A stretch of 64,000 nucleotides of DNA, from contig JBAZPO010000014.1 of NCBI GenBank assembly GCA_041648175.1, forward strand, positions 62,001 to 126,000. The letters run 5' to 3'. This document shows, one piece after another, positions 1 through 9,110 of this stretch. Source of the stretch: Desulfobaccales bacterium (GTDB taxonomy: Bacteria > Desulfobacterota > Desulfobaccia > Desulfobaccales > 0-14-0-80-60-11). Both the position numbers and the translations under genes were made by a program. Position 1 is the stretch's first letter; every line of letters starts with the position of its first letter. The notes under the pieces are model-generated. The model was not told the origin of the DNA. It worked only from the letters and a program-made list of their open reading frames with translations, and did no database searches.

Positions 1-333
1 GTGCTGCGTTCGGACCTGGTTATGCGGTTTTTTTCGGGAATAGGCCTGGTCCAAAAGGATTTTAATATTTCCTGGCAGCGCCCGCCCCAGGAGGGCGCCA
101 GCTATGTTATCGACCTGTTTCCCAAAAAGGACCAGCCGGAGCTCAAGCGCCTCACCTTAACCATCAACCCCGACACCTATTTGGTGGAGAAGCTGGATTT
201 TACCAACGCCTTAGGGGAGGAGAGCCGCTTCACCTTTACCCAGGTGAAGTTAGAGGTTCCCCTGGCCCCCACGTTCTTTACCTTTACACCGCCCCCGGGC
301 GTCCAGGTGATCCGGGAAACTCCGGGCTCCTGA
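1..333 (+). CDS. LolA-type outer-membrane lipoprotein carrier, C-terminal part
   Basis: The reading frame is open from the first base of the window, so the true start and signal peptide lie upstream. The 110 visible residues look like the C-terminal half of a LolA-family periplasmic chaperone, which carries lipoproteins from the inner to the outer membrane. The clues are the alternating beta-strand pattern, the YLVEKLDFTNALGEESRFTF stretch and the ending with FFTFTPPPGVQVI, typical of LolA-fold domains. It ends with TGA at 331-333 and is followed by a 74-base gap before nadA. Family assignment is likely; the specific LolA role is inferred from an incomplete protein. Confidence 0.7.
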   Translation: MLRSDLVMRFFSGIGLVQKDFNISWQRPPQEGASYVIDLFPKKDQPELKRLTLTINPDTYLVEKLDFTNALGEESRFTFTQVKLEVPLAPTFFTFTPPPGVQVIRETPGS

Positions 334-359
334 TATGCGGTCCGGGTGGTTAAAAAGCT

Positions 360-396
360 CTGAAGTATCCTAAAACTGTCTGAAGTATAGACTTCA
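360..396 (+). promoter_or_regulatory. direct and inverted repeat upstream of nadA (candidate operator)
   Basis: CTGAAGTAT occurs at 360-368 and again at 380-388, exactly 20 bases apart (two helical turns). The second copy forms a palindrome, TGAAGT-ATAG-ACTTCA (381-396). It sits 12 bases before the nadA ATG, where no clear Shine-Dalgarno sequence is visible. It could bind a regulator of NAD synthesis or form a small hairpin in the leader. I do not recognise it as a known NrtR, NiaR or NadQ site. Confidence 0.3.
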
Positions 397-407
397 AAAA
401 ACAAACC

Positions 408-1322
408 ATGGAATTTACCCAGCAACAACAAGAAGTGCGGCATTGGTTGGAACGGCGCCGGGGAATTCTCCTGGCCCACAACTATCAGCCGGGAGAAATT
501 CAGGATGTGGCCGATTTTTTGGGTGACTCCCTGGCCTTATCCATGACCGCGGCCAAAACCCCGGCCGAAGTCATTGTGTTTTGCGGGGTCCATTTCATGG
601 CGGAAACCGCGGCCATCCTCTGTCCGGACAAAACCGTCCTCCTGCCCCGGGAAGACGTGGGCTGTTACATGGCCGCCACCATCACCGCGGAGCAACTCCG
701 GACCCGGAAAGCCGAACTCCCCGGAGTGCCGGTGGTCACCTATGTCAATTCCACCGCGGCGGTCAAGGCCGAAAGCGACATCTGCTGCACCTCCGCCAAC
801 GTCGTCCAGGTTGTCAATTCTTTGACACCCTCCCGGGTTTTGATGGTCCCGGACCGCAACCTGGCCCTCTACACCGCCCGGCATACCAAAAAAGAAATAC
901 TCTATTGGGAGGGCTGCTGCAACGTGCACGACGGCCTGGGCGCCGCTGAAGTCCTGGCTTGCCAGGCCGCCCACCCCAAGGCCGTGTTCATCGCCCATCC
1001 CGAGTGCCGTCCCGAAGTTTTGGATCTGGCCCAAGAGATTCGCAGCACCAGCGGCATGCTTCAGTACGCGCGCCAGTCCAACGTCAAAGAATTCATCATC
1101 GGCACGGAAATGGGCATCCTCCATACCTTGCGCAAAGAAAATCCCGACAAACTTTTTTATTCCCCTTCCCCCCACTTGATCTGCCCGGATATGAAGCGCA
1201 TCACTCTTCAAGACGTCATTGCCGCCCTGAAAGACAACCGCCACCAGATCACGGTGCCGGAGGAGACCAGGCGGCGGGCCCTCCAAGCGGTAGAGCGCAT
1301 GTTGGCTGTTCCCCGTGATTAA
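408..1322 (+). CDS. nadA: quinolinate synthase NadA
   Basis: NadA condenses iminoaspartate with dihydroxyacetone phosphate to quinolinate, the second step of de novo NAD synthesis from aspartate, using an oxygen-sensitive [4Fe-4S] cluster in the cytoplasm. The 304-residue length fits the short form of the family. The N-terminal AHNYQPGEIQDVADFLGDSL block is diagnostic. The three cluster ligands expected for the family are seen as Cys86 (GCYMA), Cys171 (CNVH) and Cys259 (CPDMK). No nadB or nadC is adjacent. Translation starts at the ATG at 408, 74 bases after the LolA-like gene; no good ribosome-binding site is visible, but the start matches the family's N-terminus. Confidence 0.95.
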   Translation: MEFTQQQQEVRHWLERRRGILLAHNYQPGEIQDVADFLGDSLALSMTAAKTPAEVIVFCGVHFMAETAAILCPDKTVLLPREDVGCYMAATITAEQLRTRKAELPGVPVVTYVNSTAAVKAESDICCTSANVVQVVNSLTPSRVLMVPDRNLALYTARHTKKEILYWEGCCNVHDGLGAAEVLACQAAHPKAVFIAHPECRPEVLDLAQEIRSTSGMLQYARQSNVKEFIIGTEMGILHTLRKENPDKLFYSPSPHLICPDMKRITLQDVIAALKDNRHQITVPEETRRRALQAVERMLAVPRD

Positions 1323-1437
1323 TGCGCCTTCTGATGCGGTGCGGTCAGGCAACTTAGTCCTCCATTCTTTTAAAGTGTTGGCCCGGTTCTTGCTGCTCCA
1401 TTCAGTAAAGTATCGAATGGAAAGCTGAGAATTCACC

Positions 1438-1710
1438 ATGTCTAAAAAAAATTCAGGGCCACGTCCTAACTATGATAACCTGGGCCATTTTTTGCACGAT
1501 TTGGCCCAACCCCTGGCAACGGTAACCGGTCTGGTCGATCTTCTGCTCCTGGAAATGAATGAACAAGATAAGTTGTTCCAGGAAGTCCAGTTGATTAGTG
1601 ACCAACTGGAGAAAATCATGTCAATACTTGGCGACATTCGCCAGATCGCCCGGGAGGCCGCCGAGCGTGAAGCAGAATCCCAGAAATCGCGCCGGTCTCC
1701 GTTGTCCTGA
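1438..1710 (+). CDS. small stand-alone histidine-kinase dimerisation (HisKA-like) domain protein
   Basis: This 90-residue protein contains HDLAQPLATVTGLVDLLL (about residues 19-36) followed by a second amphipathic helix (about 45-70). The arrangement resembles the two-helix dimerisation and phosphoacceptor domain of histidine kinases, with His at the H-box position. There is no ATP-binding domain after it: the gene stops at 1710 and no N, G1 or G2 boxes are found downstream. The C-terminus is charged (Glu, Arg, Ser). It could be a phosphotransfer partner or a decoy that pairs with a full kinase, or simply a coiled-coil protein. The ATG at 1438 is preceded only by a weak GGAAAG. The function is not known. 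Confidence 0.55.
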   Translation: MSKKNSGPRPNYDNLGHFLHDLAQPLATVTGLVDLLLLEMNEQDKLFQEVQLISDQLEKIMSILGDIRQIAREAAEREAESQKSRRSPLS

Positions 1711-4106
<2,396 letters not shown>

Positions 4107-4107
<1 letters not shown>

Positions 4108-4388
4108 TGGCAGATAAGGCACGCGTCCACGTGTTGATCGAGGGTCGGGTCCAGGGGGTCTTCTTCCGGGCCTCCACCCGGGACGAGGCCCGGGCGCGGG
4201 GGCTCACCGGCTGGGCCCGGAACCTCCCGGACGGCCGGGTGGAAGCCTTATTCGAAGGCGACAAGCGGGTCGTTTCAGACATGCTCACCTGGTGCCATAA
4301 AGGCCCCCCTTATGCCTACGTGGACCGCGTCGAGGTTGAGTGGCAGCCCTATCAGGGAGACCTGACGGATTTTCGGATTGTGTATTGA
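4107..4388 (+). CDS. acyP: acylphosphatase
   Basis: This 93-residue protein hydrolyses the carboxyl-phosphate bond of acyl phosphates. The signature GRVQGVFFRASTRDEARARG (residues 13-32) holds the catalytic arginine in the phosphate-binding loop, and GWARNLPDGRVEALFEG holds the catalytic asparagine. The size is typical. It starts at the last base of the ligA stop codon and so is part of the same operon. The link with ligA is common in related bacteria but has no obvious functional meaning. Confidence 0.95.
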
Positions 4389-4523
4389 AGGAAATCTCTG
4401 ATACGGATTCTTGGGGAGAATGATTTTAAGGAGCTAATTAATTTGGCGAATTAGAATAAGCTTTTATGACAGGAAAATCGGATCCCCAAACTGGCAGCCT
4501 TAATGGGGCGCTGAACTTCATAT

Positions 4524-4553
4524 TTGACAACCAGTTGCCACCTATACTATCCT
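4524..4553 (+). promoter_or_regulatory. candidate sigma-70 promoter for the 4593 small-gene cluster
   Basis: A perfect TTGACA (4524-4529) is followed after 18 bases by TATCCT (4548-4553), in an AT-rich stretch unlike the surrounding DNA. A better -10 match (TATACT, 4543-4548) lies too close at 13 bases. It would drive the small ORF at 4593 and the two membrane-protein genes behind it. Confidence 0.4.
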
Positions 4554-4592
4554 ATTAAAAATTTTAATAAATTACAATTTTAGAATTCTATT

Positions 4593-4742
4593 ATGAAACT
4601 CGAAGAGCCAGCCAAGCAACAAAATGTTGCCGAAAAAGAACTCAGACGTCTGCAACATTTTGGCATGAAAAAAGTCAAAGAGCTTGGCTTAAAAGAAGAG
4701 GACGTACAGCGCTTAATTGATGAGTATCGATCCGAGGCATAA
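4593..4742 (+). CDS. small 49-residue protein of unknown function (antitoxin-like tail)
   Basis: An ATG-to-TAA frame of 50 codons encodes a charged helical peptide ending GLKEEDVQRLIDEYRSEA. That ending resembles the C-terminal helix of some VapB/AbrB-type antitoxins, but no DNA-binding N-terminus and no toxin gene are seen. Its codons are more AT-rich than those of its neighbours. It lies downstream of a candidate promoter and ends only two bases before the next gene, whose GAGG ribosome-binding site is inside it; this supports it being translated. There is no clear Shine-Dalgarno sequence of its own. Function unknown. Confidence 0.4.
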   Translation: MKLEEPAKQQNVAEKELRRLQHFGMKKVKELGLKEEDVQRLIDEYRSEA

Positions 4743-4744
4743 TC

Positions 4745-5179
4745 ATGGCTGACAACGAAATTTCTCCTTCCGGCGACCTCGTGTTCAAACCCTGTAGCCG
4801 GGCCTTTTTTGTCTATTACGTGGCCATGGCCCTGGTATTTCTGGGGCCTCGGCTCAACCCCGAGGTAGGGCTGCCGGTCTGGTTGGGGACCATTTTGGGG
4901 CTGATTATTGTGGCCGCGGTGGTCTACCAGAAATACGGTATGGAGTACCGCGTCACTGCCCAAGGCGTGGCCCGGGTCTGGCGCTGGCCGTCCCCCCGCC
5001 GTCAGGAGATTGCCTGGGAACACCTGGGAGAGGTCCTGGTGCTCCGGGGCCTGACCCAGACCGTGCTTCAGGTGGGCAATCTCGCTTTGCCGGATAAATC
5101 CGGGGGGCCCGAGATGTTCTGGCACGGCCTGGCCAACCCCAAAGACGTCAAAGACCTCATCGACGGCAAGCGCCCATGA
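4745..5179 (+). CDS. membrane protein with a bacterial PH-like (bPH) domain
   Basis: The 144-residue protein has two hydrophobic segments (about residues 21-37 and 44-61) followed by a soluble C-terminal domain. That domain starts YRVTAQGVARVWRWPSPRR and contains the strand pattern of bacterial PH domains of the YdbS/YdbT type, which are small membrane-anchored domains of unclear ligand. The start ATG at 4745 has GAGG nine bases upstream. The last codons overlap the next gene by four bases (ATGA at 5176-5179), so the two membrane proteins are probably made together. Precise function unknown. Confidence 0.6.
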   Translation: MADNEISPSGDLVFKPCSRAFFVYYVAMALVFLGPRLNPEVGLPVWLGTILGLIIVAAVVYQKYGMEYRVTAQGVARVWRWPSPRRQEIAWEHLGEVLVLRGLTQTVLQVGNLALPDKSGGPEMFWHGLANPKDVKDLIDGKRP

Positions 5180-5856
5180 CAACCCTGGAAGAAGATTGGG
5201 GGACAGTCCCGGCCTTGCCCGAGCCTGCGCGGCAGGGTGTACCGTGGGAAGACCCGGAACTTTCCGGCTGGGTGGGATTCTTCCGCACCCTACGGGACCT
5301 CCTGCTCCACCCGGGGGAATTTTTTGACAACCTGGGCCCGGGAGGGCGGGCCGAGCCCTTGGCCTTTGCCCTTATCGTGTCCACCGCAGGGGTGTTGATC
5401 GCCCTCTTCTGGCACTTCCTGATTTTAGCAGGAGCTCTCGGGAACGCCCCCGGCCCGGTCTCTTCCTTAAACTTGGGAACTGGGGCGCTACTTGGCCTGA
5501 TGATCGTATCGCCGCTCCTGGTGCTGGCGCACCTTGCAGTGGGGAGCCTGTGTTGGTGGGGGAGTATGGCGCTGTCAGGGGCCGGCCGGGATTTCACCCC
5601 GGCCTGGCGGATTTTCTGTTATGCCCATGGAGGTCTGGTCTTGGCTCTCATCCCCTTTTTGGGCATGCCGCTGGCTGGCGTCTGGATTCTGATCTTGATG
5701 TATATCGGCGCCAAAGAGGTGTTCGGGTTGTCTGCTTTCGGCGCTCTGGGCGCTCTGGCCACTTTCTTGATTTTCCAGGCCATGCTGGGGATGGTCCTTT
5801 TACTAGGCCTGACTATCGGCCTGGCCGGCCTGGGGTTCATGGCGTTGCTGGGCTGA
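5176..5856 (+). CDS. Yip1-family integral membrane protein
   Basis: This 226-residue protein has a soluble N-terminus that includes LLLHPGEFFDNLGPGG (about residues 38-53), the entry motif of bacterial Yip1-domain proteins. About five hydrophobic helices follow (roughly 62-90, 105-135, 145-175, 180-205 and 205-226). The family's function in bacteria is unknown. The start overlaps the upstream PH-domain gene by ATGA. The 3' end overlaps the convergent LapA-type gene by 54 bases. Confidence 0.65.
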   Translation: MTTLEEDWGTVPALPEPARQGVPWEDPELSGWVGFFRTLRDLLLHPGEFFDNLGPGGRAEPLAFALIVSTAGVLIALFWHFLILAGALGNAPGPVSSLNLGTGALLGLMIVSPLLVLAHLAVGSLCWWGSMALSGAGRDFTPAWRIFCYAHGGLVLALIPFLGMPLAGVWILILMYIGAKEVFGLSAFGALGALATFLIFQAMLGMVLLLGLTIGLAGLGFMALLG

Positions 5857-6090
5857 AGTGGCCTGAGCCACCTGGGCTTCCCGCCGCTTCCGCCTGATTC
5901 TCAAGCCATGTCCGCCCCAGCCGATCACCAATCCCAACGCCAGGCTAATGTAGGCCAAAAGATAGGTGGGGATGACGGCCAGCTGAAATTTGAAAAGCTT
6001 AAGTTCCGGTCCCGGCTGTCCATTTTCCAAAGCAAAATCCACCAGCACAATGGCCAGGATGATCAGGATCGCCAATTTGAGTTTAGCCAT
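5803..6090 (-). CDS. LapA-domain (DUF1049) small membrane protein
   Basis: From the ATG at 6090 the protein is 95 residues. Its N-terminal helix, MAKLKLAILIILAIVLVDFA, is followed by a short soluble loop with the FxxQNGQ-like ALENGQPG motif. A second membrane helix (about 38-57) comes next, then a basic, polar tail. This is the layout of lipopolysaccharide-assembly protein A domain proteins. An upstream ATG exists at 6132, but GAGAGG lies just before 6090, so I chose the shorter start. The gene converges on the Yip1-family gene and overlaps it by 54 bases. Confidence 0.7.
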   Translation of the reverse strand: MAKLKLAILIILAIVLVDFALENGQPGPELKLFKFQLAVIPTYLLAYISLALGLVIGWGGHGLRIRRKRREAQVAQATSAQQRHEPQAGQADSQA

Positions 6091-6135
6091 AGGTGCCTCT
6101 CTTTTAGGGATCTCATAAGGAAATGCGTTCAAACA

Positions 6136-6241
6136 GGTATACTCATTGCCAAAAGTTTTTTCCTTTCCACCCCCTCACCCTAACCCTCTCCCACAAGGGG
6201 AGAGGGGATAGAAGGAAAGAACTTTTGGCACTCGCTATAAT
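6136..6241 (-). repeat. MITE-like repeat A, copy 2
   Basis: The two arms, TGCCAAAAGTTTTTTCCTTTC (6147-6167) and its near-perfect inverted partner (6211-6230), surround a CCCTCTCCC/GGGAGAGGG hairpin. The whole stretch can fold into one long stem. Read on the minus strand it matches the copy at 1891-1987 from end to end. It lies between two divergent transcription units, upstream of the LapA-type gene. Confidence 0.75.
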
Positions 6242-6270
6242 TTGGTAGCCGCAGGCTTTAGCGTGAAAAT
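6242..6270 (+). repeat. repeat C (GGTAGCCGCAGGCTTTAGC family)
   Basis: TTGGTAGCCGCAGGCTTTAGCGTG directly abuts MITE-like repeat A. Related copies lie at 16194-16221, 29079-29105 and 55612-55632, all intergenic. Confidence 0.6.
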
Positions 6271-6276
6271 CCAAAT

Positions 6277-6298
6277 CCCCCTTTTCCAAAGGGGGACT
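6277..6298. terminator. hairpin, possible terminator of the galT-glgA-kinase operon
   Basis: A perfect 8-base stem, CCCCCTTT-TCC-AAAGGGGG (6277-6295), is followed on the plus strand by ACTTTTT. On the minus strand it is followed by GATTTGGATTTT. It lies about 95 bases past the stop of the response-regulator gene, so it probably ends that minus-strand transcript. A similar motif is also a common dispersed repeat, so the role is inferred. Confidence 0.45.
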
Positions 6299-6390
6299 TT
6301 TTACTGCCTCCCTTAAGGCCATGCGGTTTCGTACAAAAAGGATCAACCGGCGCCTGACTTCTTTTAAATTACCTTTATGAACGCTCGGTA

Positions 6391-6744
6391 TTACTCTTTC
6401 AGGTAGCGTTTCACCACCGCCTTCAGATCTTCCAGGTCCGAGGACTTGACCAGATATTCATCTGAGGCCCAGGTGGCAAAATCCTGCTTGTACTCGCCGT
6501 AGGCGGTGCTCAGGACCACCGGTAAATCCGGCCGCTTTTCCTTGATCTGCCGCAACGCCTCGATGCCGTCCATCTCCGGCATTTTGATGTCCAGGATAAC
6601 CAGATCCAAAGGAATCTTGTCCACAACTTCCAGGGCTTCCCGCCCGTTGGCGGCCTGATAGACTTCGTAGCCCTCCTCCTTGAGTTCTTCGCTATATAAA
6701 AGGCGAATGCTCATTTCGTCGTCCGCCACCAAGATTTTTTTCAT
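6391..6744 (-). CDS. receiver-only response regulator (CheY-like)
   Basis: A single receiver domain of 117 residues with no output domain. It has the acidic pocket Asp8/Asp9, phosphoacceptor Asp52 (LDIKMPEMDG), Thr80 and Lys100 (YLVKSSD). It would be phosphorylated by the histidine kinase encoded immediately upstream: the kinase stop overlaps this gene's ATG in an ATGA, so the pair is translationally coupled. Without a DNA-binding domain it must act by protein contact or phosphorelay. It is the last gene of the galT-glgA-kinase-regulator operon. Confidence 0.93.
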   Translation of the reverse strand: MKKILVADDEMSIRLLYSEELKEEGYEVYQAANGREALEVVDKIPLDLVILDIKMPEMDGIEALRQIKEKRPDLPVVLSTAYGEYKQDFATWASDEYLVKSSDLEDLKAVVKRYLKE

Positions 6745-9104
6745 AACCGTCCTCCTTTAGGGGCCTTGAGCACGCTGGCGGGAACCGCACCCTGGCCAAC
6801 ATCTTTCACGAGACAATATTTTGCCACCGGCAGGGTAACGATGAAGGTTACCCCTTTGCCCATTTCGTTGTTAACCTCTATCTGGCCATAATGGCGGGAA
6901 ACGATCCGTTGGGCGATAGCCAGCCCCAGGCCGGTGCCGTAATCTTTGGTGGAAAAAAACGGATTGAAGATATTGTGAAGCACTTCCATGGGAATGCCGC
7001 CGCCGGTGTCCGAGATGGCCGCCGCCGCATAAAGACCGTCGGGCCTTTCCACCGGAAAGGTGCGAATAGTCAGGGTGCCGCCGTGGGCCATGGCCTGGAC
7101 TGCGTTCTGGAAGAGGTTATAAAAAACCTGCTTCATTTGCCGATCATCGCAGTGGAGCCGGGGCAACTGGGCAAATTCCCGCACGACCTTGATATTATTG
7201 GCATCCAGATCCCGCTGCACCAAAATCAGGGTGTCTTCGATGAGCTTGGCCAGTTCGTGGTCACCGTAATAGGACAGATTTTCCCCGGTGAAATCCAGGA
7301 TTTCCCTCAGGAGTTTTTCCAGCCGGGTCACTTCCTCCTGGATTACTTCCACATAGCCCCGCAGCGGCGAATTAGGCTCCACCAACTTGGCGATGCGCCG
7401 GGCGAAACCGCCGATGGAGACCAGAGGGTTACGAATTTCATGGGCCATGCCCGAGGCCAGACTGCTGAGAGCCGCCAAACGGTCCGACTCCAACATCCTT
7501 TCCCTGATGAGAAGCAATTCCCGATTGTTGGCTTCGATGGTGGAATAGAGATGGGCGTTCTCCAGCACCAGGGCGGCCTGGGTGGCAAACATCTGGAGCA
7601 CGTGGAGCGGCTCCGATTCCAGGGGGCGCCCAGAAGCCTGGTTGTCCACCAGGACCACTCCGGTGGTCCGGTCTTTCACCACCAGGGGCACCACAAAGAA
7701 TTCTTGGGCCGTATACTTGCCTCCCAGTGCAGGGGGCACTCCCGGTCCTTCAACGGTCTCATGATGATGATAGGGAACCTTCCGCAGCACCGCCAGGGCC
7801 AACGGACCCTGATCCGCCCTGAGAGGGATTTCCCAATCACTCACCGGTATCGGGTCCGCCGGCGGCAGCATCAAGGCCCTGAGGCTGGAGGTCACGCCGG
7901 CAATGGGACTACGGCTGGCGCCTTTCGCACCTCGCAATATCTGAGCGGTTTCGTCCACCATGAGCACGACCACCCGATCGAACCCCAAGCCCTGCTCCAA
8001 AGTGAGGCCCTGGATGATAATCTCCAGGAGCCGATCCTCTTGCACCGACGTCAGCAAGACTTGGGAGATCTCTTGGAGGGCAGTAAGATTGCGGACCATG
8101 CGCTCGTTCTTTTCCGCCAGGTCCTCAACCTGTTGATAGGTGAGCGCATTCTCGATGGCGTTGACGATAACCCCCGCCATAGTAAAGAGCAGCTGGCGGT
8201 TTTCCGGGTCGAAGGGCAGATATTCGCCGTTGGGGTTGAACTTGTCGTACACCCCCAACGTGCCCGTCAATTGCCCTTTGAAGGTGAGAGGCACGGCCAG
8301 GCAGTAATGGGCATGGCCCGCCAGATCCTTTGATTCCCCTTCAAAATAGGGTGGCTCCCCCGAACCCGCAATGGGCAGCATTTTAGGCAAGGCCGGGCAA
8401 TCCGTGGGGATCTGGCCATAACGGGACGAAACCCGGGGTTCCCCGGTGGCGGCATCTATAATCTGGAGGGCGGCGCCACGGGCGGTGATGACCTTGGCAG
8501 TGGTGCTGACGATGCGTTCAAGGATCTCATCGAGCTCGACGGTGGAACTCAACGCCTTCCCCACTTCGAAGAGCACCGACAGCTCGGCAATCCGTTTTTT
8601 GGCCTCTTCCTGAACGATGGCCTGGCGCAACGCGGCAGCCAGCATCAGGCAGGTCAACTGGACCCCCTGACGCTCAGGAGTAGTGAAGGAACGATCAGTC
8701 CGGTCTACCAGGATCAAGACCCCGTAGAGAAAATTGTCATCTGCCACCGGAAAGGCGGCCAGCGTCTGATAGGCGGGGTGAAGTTTTTCCAGGGGGGCAT
8801 TAGCGGCCACCACCCCCGGCTCCTGGCGATGGACAATAGTGGCCTTGCGAGTGTTAGCCGTTTCGCCCACCAGCCCCTGACCCATGGGAAATTCCAGGCG
8901 CAGGTGAGGGGGCACCGGCCCCTGGCTGCTCACGTTGAGCAACAGGGTCTCTCTGGCTTTGTCCAGACCGAAATAGAGCGCCAGATCCATCTTCAGGTTC
9001 CGGGCCAGAAGATGAACCATGTTGTTGAGTCGTTCCCCAAAGCTTACGGTAGAGGTGAGCACCTCTACCATTTGGGTTAAAAACGCCGTGCGCTCCGATG
9101 CCAT
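6741..9104 (-). CDS. cytoplasmic sensor histidine kinase with three GAF-type domains
   Basis: The 787-residue protein has no membrane segments. The layout is GAF-like domain 1 (about 20-160), GAF-like 2 (about 178-325), GAF-like 3 (about 345-515) and a short coiled coil. The HisKA domain follows with His555 in GMAHEIRNPL, then an ATPase domain with the N box (FYNLFQNAVQAM), G1 (DTGGGIP) and G2 (GTGLGLAI). It should sense a soluble ligand or redox state and phosphorylate the receiver protein encoded next. It starts six bases after the glgA stop, with GGTAAGG before the ATG, so it is made from the glycogen-synthase transcript. The ligand is unknown. Confidence 0.9.
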   Translation of the reverse strand: MASERTAFLTQMVEVLTSTVSFGERLNNMVHLLARNLKMDLALYFGLDKARETLLLNVSSQGPVPPHLRLEFPMGQGLVGETANTRKATIVHRQEPGVVAANAPLEKLHPAYQTLAAFPVADDNFLYGVLILVDRTDRSFTTPERQGVQLTCLMLAAALRQAIVQEEAKKRIAELSVLFEVGKALSSTVELDEILERIVSTTAKVITARGAALQIIDAATGEPRVSSRYGQIPTDCPALPKMLPIAGSGEPPYFEGESKDLAGHAHYCLAVPLTFKGQLTGTLGVYDKFNPNGEYLPFDPENRQLLFTMAGVIVNAIENALTYQQVEDLAEKNERMVRNLTALQEISQVLLTSVQEDRLLEIIIQGLTLEQGLGFDRVVVLMVDETAQILRGAKGASRSPIAGVTSSLRALMLPPADPIPVSDWEIPLRADQGPLALAVLRKVPYHHHETVEGPGVPPALGGKYTAQEFFVVPLVVKDRTTGVVLVDNQASGRPLESEPLHVLQMFATQAALVLENAHLYSTIEANNRELLLIRERMLESDRLAALSSLASGMAHEIRNPLVSIGGFARRIAKLVEPNSPLRGYVEVIQEEVTRLEKLLREILDFTGENLSYYGDHELAKLIEDTLILVQRDLDANNIKVVREFAQLPRLHCDDRQMKQVFYNLFQNAVQAMAHGGTLTIRTFPVERPDGLYAAAAISDTGGGIPMEVLHNIFNPFFSTKDYGTGLGLAIAQRIVSRHYGQIEVNNEMGKGVTFIVTLPVAKYCLVKDVGQGAVPASVLKAPKGGRL

Positions 9105-9110
9105 GGAACC

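Noticed and set aside
6891..8333. 480-codon open frame on the plus strand opposite the GAF kinase
   Set aside because: Antisense shadow of the histidine kinase; no recognisable domain.
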